In this document: piece by piece, positions 49,718-63,185 of the stretch | How positions within the stretch are numbered: position 1 is the stretch's first letter | Layout of the letters: each line of letters begins with the position of its first letter | NCBI GenBank assembly: GCA_023853785.1 | Contig: JAJIRX010000557.1 | Coordinates: forward strand, 434,001 to 498,000 | Reading direction: 5' to 3' | DNA length: 64,000 bases | DNA from: Psilocybe azurescens | Lineage: Eukaryota; Basidiomycota; Agaricomycetes; Agaricales; Agrocybaceae | Notes under the pieces: model-generated | The model's input: only the letters and a program-made list of their open reading frames with translations | Told to the model about the DNA's origin: nothing | Databases searched by the model: none | Translations under genes and position numbers: made by a program

Positions 49718-50862
49718 CTAGTAGAACGCCACAGCATGAAGGAGGCTATGAGGATGCTTCTCTTGCTGTACTTCTAAGATCTTGTCGATGCTTTCGTCTA
49801 TGTCATCCGCCCCCTCAATCTGAATCCATGATATCAGTTGCCTATTATGGAGCGAGAAGAATGCACAATCGACTCACCGCTGCCGCCAAGTCGATCATTG
49901 CTTTCCCAGCAATAAGTGCTTCTTCGTGGTTATCTTTGATCTCCATATTTATAACGTGGACAGGCTTGTTAAATTCACCTCCTCGCGTTAAGAGGTCTGT
50001 ACAGGGTTTGAATACGATTCTTCGATCAAATTTTCATCGACTATGTACACACTCACCGTCACAAACAGCATCGAAGCACCTCTCTTCGCATGTTATAACG
50101 ATATCCGCAACCGTCTTGCTATCTTGCCATCTTTCTGGCGCCAGCTTTATGTGTCTGTTCCGATCCAGCATAGGAAGAAGTCCATTAGCTGTGTACCTTG
50201 ACCGTAGTCAGTCAATGGAAAAGAAGAACAAAAGCGCGTAGCTCACAAACGAGGGTCTTTTGAACTCAATTCTTCATAAATTGCATTATATGCAGTTCCA
50301 AATGGATATATGTTGGGCTTGTCTATTGAAGGGCCTGGCAGCCTTACTGCTGAGCCTGTGCCAGAAGATATTACACGATAACCTGCTTTACTGGTACCGG
50401 AAAAAATAAGTAAATAGTTCAGCACGAGAAGTTTGAAACTTACGCCAGAACGTGATGCCCTTCCATTGACCTGTTCTATAGAAATGTAAGTATCCCATTT
50501 ATTGAAATAAAGCAGTAACGGTTACTTGCTTGGTTGCTAGCGCATACAACGCAGAACAAGGGTCGAGGTTTATAGACGGCTGCTGATAAACTTGCAGACA
50601 TTGGCGGATTTGCATTGGTTGGAGTTTGGGAGTTTGGGATATCCGAGCTAATGGGTGCAGTTGCTTGAGTTTGAAAAGTTGCCTCCAAAGATGACGAAGT
50701 GTTCTCGGTTACGTTTTCTTCCCACTGATGCGTTGGAATAGCATTGTATTGAGCATTATACGATACAGAAGGAACCACAGGTGTAGATTGTGCTGCTTGA
50801 GACTGTTGTAGACGAGGATCCGCACGGGCAAGCCGTGGGTCGCGAGCTCTGCGGGGATCCAT
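49718..50862 (-). CDS. SSU72: RNA polymerase II CTD phosphatase Ssu72
   Basis: Dephosphorylates Ser5/Ser7 of the Pol II C-terminal domain during 3'-end processing. The catalytic loop CASNQNRS (C-x5-R) is split by an intron with a GC donor (GCAAGT...CTATAG, 50529-50476). Downstream: [93 protein letters not shown] and LLHAVAFY at the C-terminus, all as in Ssu72. Unusual: about 100 extra N-terminal residues, starting [20 protein letters not shown] and then Gln/Ser/Thr/Pro-rich, precede the usual start at [10 protein letters not shown]. Confidence 0.95.
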
Positions 50863-51412
50863 GTTGCGAGTTGTACAGACAAAAAGAGAGAATTAAATTA
50901 AACTGTCAATATTTCGAGTCAGTACAACGACAAGTAAAACGGAAAAGATATAAGAAGAAGCCTCAGCAGTATCTCGAACATTGTCAGTCTGCATTTTGAC
51001 CCATGCGATATATGTTGATATTTTAAAATTTACTTGCAGGGTCAATGCAGCTTCCACTCTGCGTCATCGTTGGCATTGACTGATAAGAAAGGAAAGTTTA
51101 CCTGAAAGAAAGGCAATTTCAGCTGTGGCCTACTGTTTGAAAAGAGGATATGATAGCTGGTAATGAGATTGACAACAGTGACAATGAGGAAGATAGAGAA
51201 GTTGAACGCGCGCTTCGACTTATTTGTGCGTGCTTGGCTTTATCTGTATGATGACAAATTCATGTTGTCGGCACGAACGGACCGTCTTCGATACTGCTGC
51301 TTAATGCCCTCCGGGTCTCGAGTGTTTTCGACCAACTTCACATTCTGGTAAGTCCCGTTTGACAGGTATTTTACACCTTTTACGCCTTTCAGTATAAGAC
51401 ACGCGTCTTGTG
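50863..51412. other. Divergent intergenic region, SSU72 / F-box gene
   Basis: About 550 bp between divergent starts. No coding sequence or repeat recognised. Confidence 0.4.
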
Positions 51413-52182
51413 ATGTCTGTTATGCTCGCGGACATCGATGTAAATGCCGTTCATCAAGCCATATTCAAGCACGAAGGGGAAATTGGGATAATAGACCACG
51501 AGATTGAGAGCCTGCTGCAAAGTGTCCGTCGACTACAGTTTCAGAAGGATCTACATCATGCCGAAATCAGAAAATTCAAAGGAAAGATTACCCTTGCCAG
51601 TCGACTTCCCTCCGAAATTTTAGCATATATCTTTGAATTATGCGTTCTTGATGGTCGGACTAGAACTCCTCTTGTCGTTTCCCATGTTTGTTCGGCTTGG
51701 AGGATAGCCTCAACTATTCCAACAGTCTGGTCGCACGTTTATATCAATCTCGACTCCCGATATCCATGTCAACGTACTCAACTATGGCTTCGAAATTCCA
51801 GACATACCCTTCTTACCATCGAAATCGAGATCGGAGCGGACACATCTCAGTTGAAGAGCACTATGGAAGTTTTAATGGCGGAAATATGGAGGTGGAAGAC
51901 ACTCATTATCAAATCATCGTTATTGGACCCTGTTAACCAGGTTCTACAAGTGTGCGATACCCCTGCTTCTCAACTACGCACAATCGAGATATCAGTTGAT
52001 CAAGAATTTCTGCTAGAACCTGACGGCGCGGACGATAATGGGCACGAATTACTGGGCCTCCGTGCATTATCTATTAATGCGCCACTTTTGCGCACTCTTC
52101 GTATACATCGTAACCTTCTCCCAGGTCGCCATACTCTTCCTCTTTCTATCACGGAATTGACGTTACAATTGCCAAATCATCA

Positions 52183-53579
52183 TGTCGGAAAAAATGAATT
52201 TACCCTATCAGGCATTGCGACGCCTGGCAGCCTCATAAGGTGGTTTAAGGTCTGAAAAAGCTTGACAAGGTTTGGCGACATGACCTACCGAGACCTTTTC
52301 AGGTGAGTATATCGACTAATAATGGATTTATACGTTCTGGTCATCCCTTGCGTCGTCTGACCGCCTCGTAAGGCCTGATCAACATTGGCCCTGGAAATTA
52401 TTGGCCGCAGTTAAGGGTGTCATATAGTGTGACCAGCTTTGGCAGGAAGGTGTATGAGGCCCGTGTAATGTCAATATCATTCCCAGTCAGGTGTGGTATT
52501 CCTTTGTTGAGACTAAGATTTTTAACGGATTTCATTACATTCATTGACTCTTAGTTCCCTGCTCGTAGGTATCCATCGGCTGTATCTCTGAGATAATATC
52601 TCTCCAGAGTCAAATGCTTATGCAGTACTTGCAAAACTTATGTGGGGCCGGAGGAGAGGAGGGATGATGATGAGCAGCCTTTTTCCACGAGACATGCTGT
52701 CGGTAACGGTGTTAAAATGTCCAAGTAGCATCTAGAATGGCTTGAAAATGACCTCACTTGTTCTGAGCCCCACCTGTGTCGTCATGAACAGTGGAGTTGT
52801 TTCTGAACTTAAAAGACGGGACTCAGCCCAAATCCTTCAACATTTCGTTTCCCCTGACACCCATCTCCATTGCTCCAACACCGTTTCGACTATGTCAAAT
52901 AACCCAACATCTAACGCTGATAGCGACGACGCAAAGACATTGCTATTTGGTGAGAATACTACCCCGCGCGGCGCGATCTCTTCGTCAAGTAAGTCAGTGT
53001 TCTGTTGTATTGACCATGTGACCGCGGTTCAACACTCCACAGGTACTTAGCTCGAGAACTGCAGGCCCACTTGAACAGCACCTCAACTCAGAATTTGCAG
53101 CAGAAGTTTGATGACATTAGCTCGAGAATGGAAATTGATAGAGGGAGATCAAAAGGATAGACGACGAAGAAGTGGACGATGAAGAGTCCTAAAAATGAGC
53201 CATAGTCACCGTGTATCTAATGTACAACAGAAATATAATCCATATCTATGTTTTCCTATGATTTTTTGGTGTGTATTCTGTGCGTGACTCATAGTTGTAT
53301 ATGAGAAATTCTGTGTGAGTCTATGATGCCTTACTTGTCTTGATAGGTCTGTAAATTTTCCGATAGGGTCTGTATACATTGCAAGGTAGACCAGGACAGG
53401 TAGGGCTTTACAGGTGCAAATAATGTCTACATACAGTACGCAGTCTGTCAGACTTGATAAACAATTATAAACGTTGATTGAAAGTGACACAGTAACCCGC
53501 CGCCTGATGACCATACAGCACCTGGCATGGTCTTCTATTACGATATCACACCTAATATGATTTTTTGATTTTTCCGACA
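52183..53579. mobile_element. TIR element inserted in the F-box gene
   Basis: Starts TGTCGGAAAAA and ends TTTTTCCGACA, an 11-bp terminal inverted repeat. It is flanked on both sides by CA (52181-52182, 53580-53581), a possible 2-bp target duplication. The 1397-bp body holds only a small ORF pair and no transposase, so it would be non-autonomous. A solo LTR (TG...CA ends) is an alternative, but a 4-6 bp duplication is not seen. Confidence 0.75.
52892..53160 (+). CDS. Small ORF inside the insertion
   Basis: ATG 52892 opens MSNNPTSNADSDDAKTLLFG; a GTAAGT...CACAG intron (52989-53041) leads in frame to RYLARELQAHLNSTSTQNLQ, ending RGRSKG at TAG 53158-53160. About 70 residues. No family recognised. 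Its position inside the TIR element suggests cargo or a fragment of a captured or element gene. Confidence 0.35.
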
Positions 53580-54463
53580 CATGGTCCAACCATCGTACAC
53601 TCAATGTTATCCATTATACGTCTTCTTGAAGAGCTTTCCAACCTTGAGGTCCTTGTCGTGGAAGTACCCAATGGGAATAACCAAACCTTCTCATTAAATG
53701 CTCAAAGTGGACATACTGTCGAGTTAGCAAACCTAAGAAGTTTAACTTTAATGGGCGATAACAACATCTTTGGCCTATTGCCTCATTTGAGGACACCCTT
53801 TCTCACCCACCTTACTCTCAGATCCTCATTGAACTACCTCCAAGCACAGCATACCAGCGGCTGGATCTACGAATTCTTGCAGGAATCCTGTCCTCCGATA
53901 ACCCTCTTGGAATTACGAGATCTGGCAGTCGATCCTATCTTGTACAGCCAGATGTTTGAGCGTTTACCTCTATTGGAAGATTTACGACTTCATGACAGCG
54001 ACATTCTCGACGACATGCTCCTACAGCTTCAAGGGCCGCATGGCTTGTGTCCCATGCTCAAACGTTTGGATCTTAGATGGTGTGGGAGGTTGTCGGGACG
54101 TGCCCTGGTAAATTTAGTTCGCAGTCGCTTATCGTCGTGTGTGGATGGGGATGAAAGCGTTTTATTGGCATCCAAGTCCATAATGGAAGTCGCCCTCATC
54201 AACTGTTCGTTCGTGAAAGAGGAAGACATTGTGGATCTTGCGGAAATGACCATTTGCCGTCTCATTCATCGTGGACAAACTGACTTTTGCTGTGAGTCTA
54301 ATTATTACCTTTGACACAAATTCTCCTTAAACAAAGACCATTCGTTTTGACAGATGCTTACGCATGTTGTGATAACGAAAGGTATCGCAGGAGGCTGAAG
54401 CAGCGAAGTTTGTTCCACCCTGCCCTTCGTCAAAATTATGCCGCCTCCAGGCTCGTATTTTGA

Positions 54464-54959
54464 TTCGCTGTGCATAGAAGGCAAAACATTGTTTTATTTC
54501 AGGAAAATCTGACACGCCCAACGTAATCAATAAAAAGAAAGGCTGAAACGTGTCTCTGTCTAGACGTCTACCGGGCGATGCAGGTATAAAATTGGTTGTT
54601 GGTCACAAACTATGGCGAACGATGGTGGGAGAACACCATCCGCCTCAAACAAGGACTCGTCTCTCTCCCACATTAAGCTAAATGCGATTGCATATGAAGT
54701 GATGCTGAATCACGAAGAATTCTTAGATGGATGTGGGTGTGAAAAATATATAGTGACCTCAATCGTTTATATAGCAAGCCTGTGACGCGTGACTAAGGAC
54801 ACGTGGGTTTTCCCAATACGGACAACATTCTACTCCCGTCCCAAAGTTGGGTCCCACTGACTGGCAATACTTAGTAACCTTTATTTCCTTTCCGCATCGC
54901 TGTCCCTTTTTTTTTACCCAAACCTGTGTACCCAAGCATATATTCTCTGCTCTCTCAAG
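54464..54959. other. Intergenic region upstream of UFE1
   Basis: About 500 bp without coding signal. A CACGTG sits near 54801-54806 about 155 bp upstream of the UFE1 start. Confidence 0.4.
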
Positions 54960-56252
54960 ATGCCTTTCAAAAATATCACAAATGAATTTAGAGAAGTCGT
55001 ACAGGAGCGTGAAAGCTCTATTCCCGATGCGAAACGAAGGAGGGTGTCAAGGCAGTCCAAGAATGAGGCCGAGAAACCTTCAATCGACAAGACCTATATT
55101 GCTGAAGCATATAACATTGTACGCCTCTAGCCACTGTCGCCGCATTTCAAAGTTGACCTGAACCTGTTGTATTCAACAACCAGTTAAATCACATCAACAC
55201 CCTGACGAGGATGCTCGCAAACACCCGCACTGCCTACCTGAATATAGATTCGCGTACATCTCCACTATCAAGACAAGGTTCCCGCAATATAGATTTAAGT
55301 GAAGGAGGATCTTCTTGGGCTAATATTCGACACTTATCCAACGAAGAACGGGATCAAATAGACCTGCAGGCTCGGGTCATCCTCACGCGATGTTCAGACC
55401 GTGTTAAAGAAATGGAAGCTTTAGAAAAACGTATGTCCTGCAATTAATCTCGGGACATGGGAACATCATTGAAACCGGCCCATAGGACGTGCAGAGCTTG
55501 TCGCGAGCAAGACGAACCCCTTAACGCGACTTCTCCCCGCACGCCTGCGGCAAGACGAGTCAACTCTATCTTCGGATGTTATTGCTGCCCACCATTCCGG
55601 CATAACATGGTATCTTAGTAGACGGCTGACAGAAGCTAGTCAAACCCAGAAAGAGTTGCAAGAAGAACGCGTCAAACGGCAATTAGAGAGGACGAGAACT
55701 CTGGGCTCCGGGGCAGCGCAAGAGGCCCTGACCATGCACTCCCGAACACGAACTCAATCGTCAAGCAGTCAACCTGCTGGAAATAAGCCGCCGGGAAGTT
55801 GGCTGGAAAACACAATTGCAGCTACGATTGGAGTAACTGCACCGCAGGAATCGTCACGAAAAGTTGCGGCCTATACACCTTCCGAATCAACATATGCATC
55901 AGAAGATGACGACGACGACGAAATTGAATTGTCAGCGTCGCAAATCTTGCAATTTGAAACTGAAAATGCCAATATTCTCAAAGGCGTTCAAGATACCCTA
56001 GAATCTGTCCAGCAGGCGGAATCACGACTGATGGATATTAGTGCACTACAAATGGAGCTCGTAACACATTTGACACGACAAACCGAACTTACCGACCAAC
56101 TATACGAAGATGCAATCACAACGACGTCTACGGTGGAGAAAGGGAATGAGCAGCTACAGGAGGCAAAACGACGTGCAAAGGATGGTCGACTGTTCATCCT
56201 AGTGTTCCTCATTGGAGCTAGTTTGAGTTTGCTGTTCTTACATTATTATTGA
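54960..56252 (+). CDS. UFE1: ER t-SNARE, syntaxin-18/Ufe1
   Basis: Q-SNARE for retrograde Golgi-to-ER and homotypic ER fusion. Starts MPFKNITNEFREVVQERESS, the short N-terminal peptide that in this family binds the SM protein. Then a syntaxin-18 N-terminal helical domain (YIAEAYNILNHINTLTRMLA), introns GTACGC...ACCAG and GTATGT...CATAG, a disordered stretch rich in Ser and Asp, a SNARE helix (about 55940-56150; ENANILKGVQDTLESVQQAE, LTRQTELTDQLYEDAITTTS), and a single C-terminal membrane anchor LFILVFLIGASLSLLFLHYY. Complete and in frame. Confidence 0.88.
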
Positions 56253-56405
56253 CGGGTAGTTTATTCTCTATCTAATTTACAATGGTAACAACTACTACCC
56301 CCTCCATATATATAATTTACGGTTCGCACCCGCACAACAGATTATTCGTGCATTAAACAGCAAGTTAGATATCCGTCAGTCCATATTATGTGCAAGATAC
56401 AAAAA

Positions 56406-57743
56406 CTAGGATTTCATTGCGTTAAGTCTTTCACCCTCGTTCGGGGAGAGTAACGGTGCTTCCTCGTCGTAGCGTTCAATGGCTTCCGCTGCTAGTTCAT
56501 CAACCTCGGGAGAAAATCCCTCTAGATTTCGTATATGACTTTGAACAGCATTATAGACAAACCTGCAATAGATTAGTATAACAAAGAGCCAGTATAGATA
56601 ATGAGACGAACCAGCCAGTGAAGATAGCAACGGCAATGCTAACACCTATAAATACACCGTCCAGTATTTTGGTACCTGCGCATATACATTGAATTTTCAA
56701 AGCTTGACTCGACAGTTGTCATGACGTACGGGTGTCCATATGATTACGCTGTTCTCCATCTGATAGCTCAGCTAATTTAGACCCTATGAAGGTATGGAGA
56801 AGGATCTTTGGAAAGATGAAGAAGGTTGCAACAACGAATTGCCACAGTTTTACTGTTTGTATTGACTATGAAGAGGTCAGTTTGTTCAAGATACTGGCGG
56901 TCGTACAAAAATACTAGAAAGCTCACTGCAAAAGAGAATTGGAATACACCCAGGGAGGGAAAGGAGAAACTCGAATTAAAATGATGAGGGGTAGTCCTTT
57001 TGTTGTCTAGAGGGTGGTATTCAACTTGGCTATTCAAATGGATTAGTCAACTTTACTAACCACTACTGATTCTAATGCCTGCCATTTCTGATTCTTGCTT
57101 GACCATGCTTTCAGTTTGTTACTGAAGAGTAACCGAAGAACAACGAATGCCAGGGCGGAGCCTAGCACGGACGCGGTTGAACTGATGAAGAATCCCTTCA
57201 TTCCATATGCAAAACCACACAGGGTAATGAGGGTTGTATGCCCTATTAGTGGCGGGAATGAGACACAAACTATCACGGAAGTGAGTTAAAAGCTCCTAAA
57301 TCGACAAACAGACAGCATACCCATCAAGCCACCTAGAGCAAGCCAACCGAAACGTGTAGAAGCGAGAAGTATCGCTTTGTCATGCGAAACTTGAGCAATC
57401 CTTGCTGGGGTGACCACAATTATCAACGCAACTACGGGCTAGTGAGATGGTGAATAATTGATAATTTTCCAAGCATGCCATACCCAGGCAAAGGTCGAAG
57501 AAGATAACAAGCCATATGAAAAGCTGCAAAATGAAATACTCGTCAGCGCGCGATGGCTACAAGGAAGGAAGCGCAGTAAATGACCTTGCCGTAGAAATGA
57601 AGCTTCCTGTAACGATTGAGAGCATAAGTTGCATATTTCTTGACGAAGGCAACAGGCCCAGCGAGGTGTTGAACAGACATGCTGTTCTCCGAGAGCCTAT
57701 AGGTGGTGGTGTCCTTAGTCGTAGATGATGCTATGCAAAGCAT
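56406..57743 (-). CDS. TVP38: Golgi membrane protein Tvp38/TMEM64 family (VTT/DedA domain)
   Basis: Polytopic membrane protein of the SNARE-associated Golgi (VTT) family. Starts MLCIASSTTKDTTTYRLSEN; first helices include LFIWLVIFFDLCLVALIIVV. Core: FPPLIGHTTLITLCGFAYGM, KGFFISSTASVLGSALAFVV, RLLFSNKLKAWSSKNQKW, then after an intron LPLIILIRVSPFPPWVYSN, the signature loop, and LWQFVVATFFIFPKILLHTF. The acidic C-terminus EAIERYDEEAPLLSPNEGER ends at 56406. About nine exons. Starts 70 bp from the divergent acyltransferase gene and ends 153 bp from UFE1. Confidence 0.85.
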
Positions 57744-57813
57744 GACATATTGGTTTCATCACCACCGGCAATTCCACGTGCAGCGGGCCGCAACAATTCT
57801 CTGAACCAGCACC
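57744..57813. promoter_or_regulatory. 70-bp shared divergent promoter with CACGTG
   Basis: The whole gap between the TVP38 and LOA1-type start codons. It contains the palindromic E-box CACGTG at 57775-57780, near the middle. A bHLH-type regulator acting in both directions is an inference. Confidence 0.5.
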
Positions 57814-59280
57814 ATGGAAAAGTTCAGCGCATACAGAGTGAGACATATTGCTACCAATTCATCCAACACTTACTCACAATCTCATACTTAGGATCCAGGG
57901 ACGGGTATACAGGTACAGCCTTAATTTAAGCCTTCATCGACCTCTCGGACTTAACTTTTCCAGCCTTTTCTGACCCCAGTGCCTCCTCTGGGCTCTGAAC
58001 TTCTGGCAAAAGTAACCTTGCCACTCCGGTATACCTTGGCTGTTGTTAGAACAGCTTTGGTTATACTTCTTGCCTCGATATATGTTGTGTTGGTCAAGGG
58101 TCTTTTCCTGCTTTTTGTAAGTTCTTTCACCTGTTCATCCTTATCACTTCTCATAGGTGTACGTGTCTAGTCCCCAATACCCCCGTTATACCGTCTCATA
58201 GATCATCTGTCTACTTATTTAATTGGACGCGCTACCCTCTTTATTCTAGGACTGTATTGGATTCCGGTGGAGCAATTTAACAGAAAACGCGTGTTCGTAC
58301 AGCACACTTGAACAAATGCTGGCACACTTTGACTTTTGATATAGGAGAGGACCCAAAATTGTAGAAAAATGGAATCCCAGAGCAGGCGACATAATAGTTT
58401 CAAACTGGGCTTCCTGGATAGATATTGTTTGGCTTGCAATCCAGTATGTCCCTTTATTGGTTTCCTTCAATGTTATTAATCACCACTTCCACCGTCTTCC
58501 TTCCAACAGATTTAATCCTATATTTGTTCTTCCCGTTCCAGAGTCGCTCCCTGAACCAACCGTCGCATCCAGGGCCTCTACTCCGATGTCACATACGCCC
58601 GGTCGTCGTACAGGTACCGGTTCCGCGAACATCCAAGTTCCATCCAGAACAGTTATTCCTCGTATCCCAATTTCCGGATTCCGACAATTTTCGCTCCTTT
58701 CGATGATCACACAAACTGGACGCGTACCCCCATATGGAAGCGGTACGGAATTGCGCTCACTTGAAGAAATTAGACAAAATGCTTCTAAACCCGTCGTAGT
58801 ATTCCCTGAATGCACGACCAGTAATGGACGGGGATTGCTCCGATTTGCCGACGTGTTCCGCCAGACTGTACCCGTTAAGAAATACCAGGTCTTCGTTGTC
58901 TCTATTCGGTACGTTTTCCGCGACACCTCTTGCTTGAGCAAGAAGCATTGACCTTCTACAGATATGACCCACCAACTGACCTTGCGCCAACATTGACGCA
59001 CACGATACCTTCACGGATCTTGAATCCTTTGCTACATATCTTCTCCCTTGGCTCAGCCTTATCCCTTGCCCAGATGTCCATTCGTGTCCTTGCTCCTTCA
59101 GAATCCCCGAGCTCTCAGTTATTTATGGCCCATGAGGTATTATCTGACTACACGGGGGAAGACCAACTTTCGGAAACGTGTGGCCACCTCATTGCACAGA
59201 TGGGAAAGCTGAAGAGAATAGGCCTGGGCTGGGAGGAAAAGAGTAGCTTCTTGGATTTCTACAAGGGTAAAAATAGATGA
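57814..59280 (+). CDS. LOA1: Lysophospholipid acyltransferase, LOA1/Vps66 type
   Basis: Acylates lysophosphatidic acid or related lysolipids at the ER and lipid droplets. Starts MEKFSAYRDPGTGIQPFLTP through two short introns. A long hydrophobic stretch (YTLAVVRTALVILLASIYVV, LVKGLFLLFV) is followed by the acyltransferase block I variant SNWASWIDIVWLA (N-W-x-S-x-x-D in place of HxxxxD), a disordered insert with PMSHTPGRRTGTGS, and the catalytic block VVFPECTTSNGRGLLRFADV. The C-terminal domain (CGHLIAQMGKLKRIGLGWEE) ends DFYKGKNR. The NxxSxxD variant and PECTTSNGRG loop fit the yeast Loa1 subgroup. Confidence 0.85.
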
Positions 59281-59578
59281 TCTAAGTTAAGTTACATATT
59301 TGTCGTCCTTGACAGAATACATAGCATACACGATTGATTACTCTCCAATATTTCTGGTCATTTGAACTATTTGACGGCAAGTCAAAGATATGAAGGATGC
59401 AAACGAGTTTAGACAGAAAGAGCAGGAGCCAAAACCATGGATGGAACGCACAAAAAAGGCCTCCAGGTAAAACGGAAAGTTGATGAACAAGTCAAACGAC
59501 ATGAACATGAATTATATTTTAGAAACGACTTGATACAGGGCACGATGGACTCATAAATTGCGACACAGCCATCTCAAA

Positions 59579-61050
59579 TCAGCATTGATAGGGAACAAAT
59601 TCCTTCCAACCATACCCCAGGTCCTCATCATAGTTTCTCCTGTAAGAATACCCAAGATCCTGCTCCTCTTGGTAGTAGTCTTGATGCGCAGCCCAAATGT
59701 GCACTTTCTCTGAAGGATTTACCATGTATTCGTTACCGATATATGCTCGAGTGATGTGGCTTCTCGAATGATCCCTCTGGTCCAACGAAAATGACGGAGA
59801 GACCTGGAGCCTATTATTTTGACAGTCATTTTTCTGATAGTCCAACGAAGTCCAGTTAGACAAATGATCTCTTCCATGCAAAACATGTCGAGAAGAATAA
59901 TCATCGTTCCTGGAGCGATCTGAAGTTGATCGCCTTTTGGGAGATTTTGACCGAGACCTGTGTCTAGAACGAGCCTCCAAGACGGACTGAAAGCGAGAAT
60001 CGTGGGTTAGACGGTTAAGAGGAATCCTTGATGGTTTATGTTTGGCTCCTACTTGATGCTCGGTGACACGAACTCTTCTCCTGCCCAAATATTGTTCGTC
60101 CAGGGATACCACGGATTGTCGCGCATCTTCATAAGTAAAATATTCGATGAAGCTAGCGATTAAACCCAATCAATACCTGCATATCTTGAATATTAACTGC
60201 GTTCCACAAACCCTTTGCCTTTTTTCTCCAACGTCGCAGAATGCGACTAAATTGCCCGAAGACCGTCCGAAATCCTTGAGCTCCTAGGATAGTTGAGTGT
60301 GAATATTCTAAGTCATTCCAAACAGAAAATTCGCATCTCGACAGACCTGCCATCGAATACCCCTTGGAATGTTAGATACAAGAACCGCGTATCGAAGGGG
60401 TTTGGACCTAGATGCTGATGATCGACTGGGAAAAATAAGCGAAAGTGCACGTCGATTGCGCAAAGCAGATCCCACAGTTTTGGAAGGCTGTCCATGCTAG
60501 AAATGGAAGCCATGTCTTTTCGAAGAGGATGTGCAATTTCGATGACGATGTCTTTAAAAAATACGACAAGTTAAAAGCAAGTCCTCTACGCCTGTGTGGC
60601 GTAACCAACTTTTCCCGAGCAAAGGTTGGTTTCTGTATCTCTCAAGCACAAGTAACGCGTCCTAAGCCATGATCGCGGGATGTCAGTCCAAACGCAAGTC
60701 CTGAATACAAATTGATTGCCTTTTCGGATTCGAATTGCACGAATGCGCAGCCTCGTCGGTGAAGAGTAAAGTTATTGATAGAAGGTTTGAAACCTGTTCG
60801 CACATATGTATAACTCACTGGGCAACACCTTCACTTCAGAAATATTTCCATAACAAGATAAATACTGGGTATGAGTAAAGACAATCAGTTTCAAACCCAC
60901 TGAGAAAAGGAATCCTGAATACCTTGTGTAAATCCTCCTCTGTGACGTCTATTGGCAGCCCTGCATCCACACACGAATGAATTGATATGGATCAGTGAAG
61001 AATATTGACCTACCTCTCATATACAGGCGCTTGGAGGACGAAGGTGGCAT
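59579..61050 (-). CDS. Two-RRM SR-type splicing factor
   Basis: Starts MPPSSSKRLYMR (ATG 61050); GTAGGT...ATGCAG intron, then RRM1: RGLPIDVTEEDLHK...YLSCYGNISEVKVLPS and, over a 68-bp intron, CAFVQFESEKAI (RNP1-like), with ALLVLERYRNQPLLGK as the last strand. A Ser/Arg linker (SRSSASRSKPLRYAV) enters RRM2: VLVSNIPRGIRWQELKDFGR, NLVAFCDVGEKRQRGFIEYF, YEDARQSVVSLDEQYLGRRR. C-terminus is RS-rich (RSRHRSRSKSPKRRSTSDRS) and ends WKEFVPYQC. The architecture RRM-RRM-RS with NIPRGIRWQELKDFGR is that of classical SR proteins. The exons between RRM1 and the linker (60420-60720) could not be joined cleanly. Confidence 0.75.
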
Positions 61051-61359
61051 TCTGATATAACTCAGTTGTTGGTGGTGGTGATGGTATAAGGACGAACTGC
61101 AGCAACAAATATTGAAGAGATTTTGGTCACAATACTTCTCTGATAGTTGAAGCAACGTCAGTCAATGAAATTTACGAAGGCGTGATGTGCGAAAGAAGAT
61201 CTTAATCCCGACATTCAGAAGACTTCAAGTTACAATGGATTTCTATTTGTAGATTGCCGAAAATACGGTGCGAATAGATGTGTAGCACTAAATTGGTCAA
61301 TGGAGTTTGTAACAAATGTTCATAGTTTTGCTTTTGTCTTCAACACCAAGCGTTTTAGT

Positions 61360-63185
<1,826 letters not shown>

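Larger units (their letters stand above)
51413..54463 (+). pseudogene. F-box/LRR-type protein gene split by a 1.4-kb insertion
   Basis: First part (51413-52182) encodes an N-terminal coiled coil (EGEIGIIDHEIESLLQSVRR, LQFQKDLHHAEIRKFKGKI) and the F-box LPSEILAYIFELCV...TPLVVSHVCSAWRIASTIPT, the form typical of mushroom F-box proteins, followed by LRR-like strands up to ITELTLQLPNH. The second part (53582-54463) resumes with HGPTIVHSMLSIIRLLEELS, more leucine-rich repeats (LLEDLRLHDSDILDDMLLQL, MLKRLDLRWCGRLSGRALVN) and a last exon after a GTGAGT...GACAG intron ending ASRLVF. Removing 52183-53579 plus one CA restores one open frame through the junction, so this was an intact protein of roughly 530 residues. 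As it stands the ORF stops at 52253-52255, inside the insertion. F-box proteins link targets to SCF ubiquitin ligase; target unknown. Confidence 0.85.
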
